A model generated the notes under the pieces. The model worked only from the letters and a program-made list of their open reading frames with translations, was not told the origin of the DNA and ran no database searches. DNA of 6,174 nt from Gammaproteobacteria bacterium (GTDB lineage: Bacteria; Pseudomonadota; Gammaproteobacteria; Burkholderiales; Burkholderiaceae_E), in contig JAUIAI010000185.1 in assembly GCA_030425615.1 (NCBI GenBank), forward strand, positions 1-6,174. Direction: 5' to 3'. This document shows positions 6,076 to 6,174 of the stretch, in pieces (position 1 is the stretch's first letter; each line of letters begins with the position of its first letter). The position numbers were made by a program, and so were the translations under genes.

Positions 6076-6174
6076 TGAAGGAAAGCAGGTGCCCGTGCCA
6101 GAATGGCTGGATTATGAACTTTGGCAAGGACCTGCCCCAAGAGAGGCTTACCGGGACAATATCCTGCACTACAA
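6065..6174 (+). CDS. Gfo/Idh/MocA-family oxidoreductase fragment (partial at both ends)
   Basis: The plus-strand frame from 6065 to the window end has no stop and encodes a recognisable internal piece: GPIGEGKQVPVPEWLDYELW followed by QGPAPREAYRDNILHYN. The series P-x-x-LD-(Y/W)-(D/E)-LW-x-GPAP-(R/K)-x-x-(Y/F) and a following HYN is characteristic of the central region of Gfo/Idh/MocA NAD(P)-dependent sugar or inositol dehydrogenase-like proteins, especially those abundant in Planctomycetes, Verrucomicrobia and Bacteroidetes. Only ~36 residues are visible. There is no start codon or N-terminal Rossmann domain; leftwards the frame runs into the antisense of the Amt gene, with a TGA at 6014-6016. 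Base composition is ~52% G+C and codons such as AGA, GGA, CCA and CTT appear, unlike the neighbours. It therefore looks like foreign or misjoined DNA. Confidence 0.75.

Noticed and set aside
5221..6078. 285-codon plus-strand frame
   Set aside because: It is antisense to Amt and PAS, and not in the frame that encodes the oxidoreductase fragment.
5411..6169. 252-codon minus-strand frame that crosses the junction
   Set aside because: It is out of frame with the Amt part; within the Amt region it reads as low-complexity sequence, and before the junction it resembles nothing, while the plus strand there has clear oxidoreductase similarity.

Overview
The window is GC-rich DNA (about two thirds G+C by eye, GC-ending codons throughout) that looks chromosomal and proteobacterial. 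A TRAP-type periplasmic binding protein, a MAPEG glutathione enzyme under a TetR regulator, and a multidomain c-di-GMP protein fit a gamma- or alphaproteobacterium. I cannot name the genus. The last ~105 bases differ: I count 54 G/C in bases 6071-6174 against 67 G/C in bases 5971-6070, and the codon choice and protein family change as well.

Layout: (1) 1-1068, plus strand: the 3' end of a TRAP substrate-binding protein gene, followed 10 bases later by a peptide deformylase gene. (2) 1109-2327: a divergent pair, a TetR-family repressor gene (minus) and a MAPEG/microsomal-glutathione-transferase-like gene (plus). Between them lies a compact control region: a consensus-like promoter threaded through two palindromic boxes that together form a perfect 14-bp inverted repeat. 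(3) 2551-3516, plus: an NAD-dependent D-2-hydroxyacid dehydrogenase gene. (4) 3535-~6069, minus: a large gene whose product joins the C-terminal half of an Amt ammonium channel to a HAMP-like linker, a PAS domain, and intact GGDEF and EAL domains. It reads as an ammonium-transceptor/c-di-GMP-turnover fusion. (5) ~6065-6174, plus: a fragment of a Gfo/Idh/MocA-family oxidoreductase that runs off the window.

The main point of interest is the right-hand end. The Amt-PAS-GGDEF-EAL fusion is an uncommon architecture. Its Amt part begins abruptly in the loop before TM6, and TM1-TM5, including the first 'twin' histidine, are absent. Where they should be, the DNA encodes a piece of an unrelated oxidoreductase on the opposite strand with different base composition. 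This is either a real rearrangement that decapitated the gene or a chimeric assembly join. The distinction decides whether the fusion is full-length in the source organism.

The second point of interest is the tetR-MAPEG control region, where a testable autoregulated detoxification switch can be read almost to the base.
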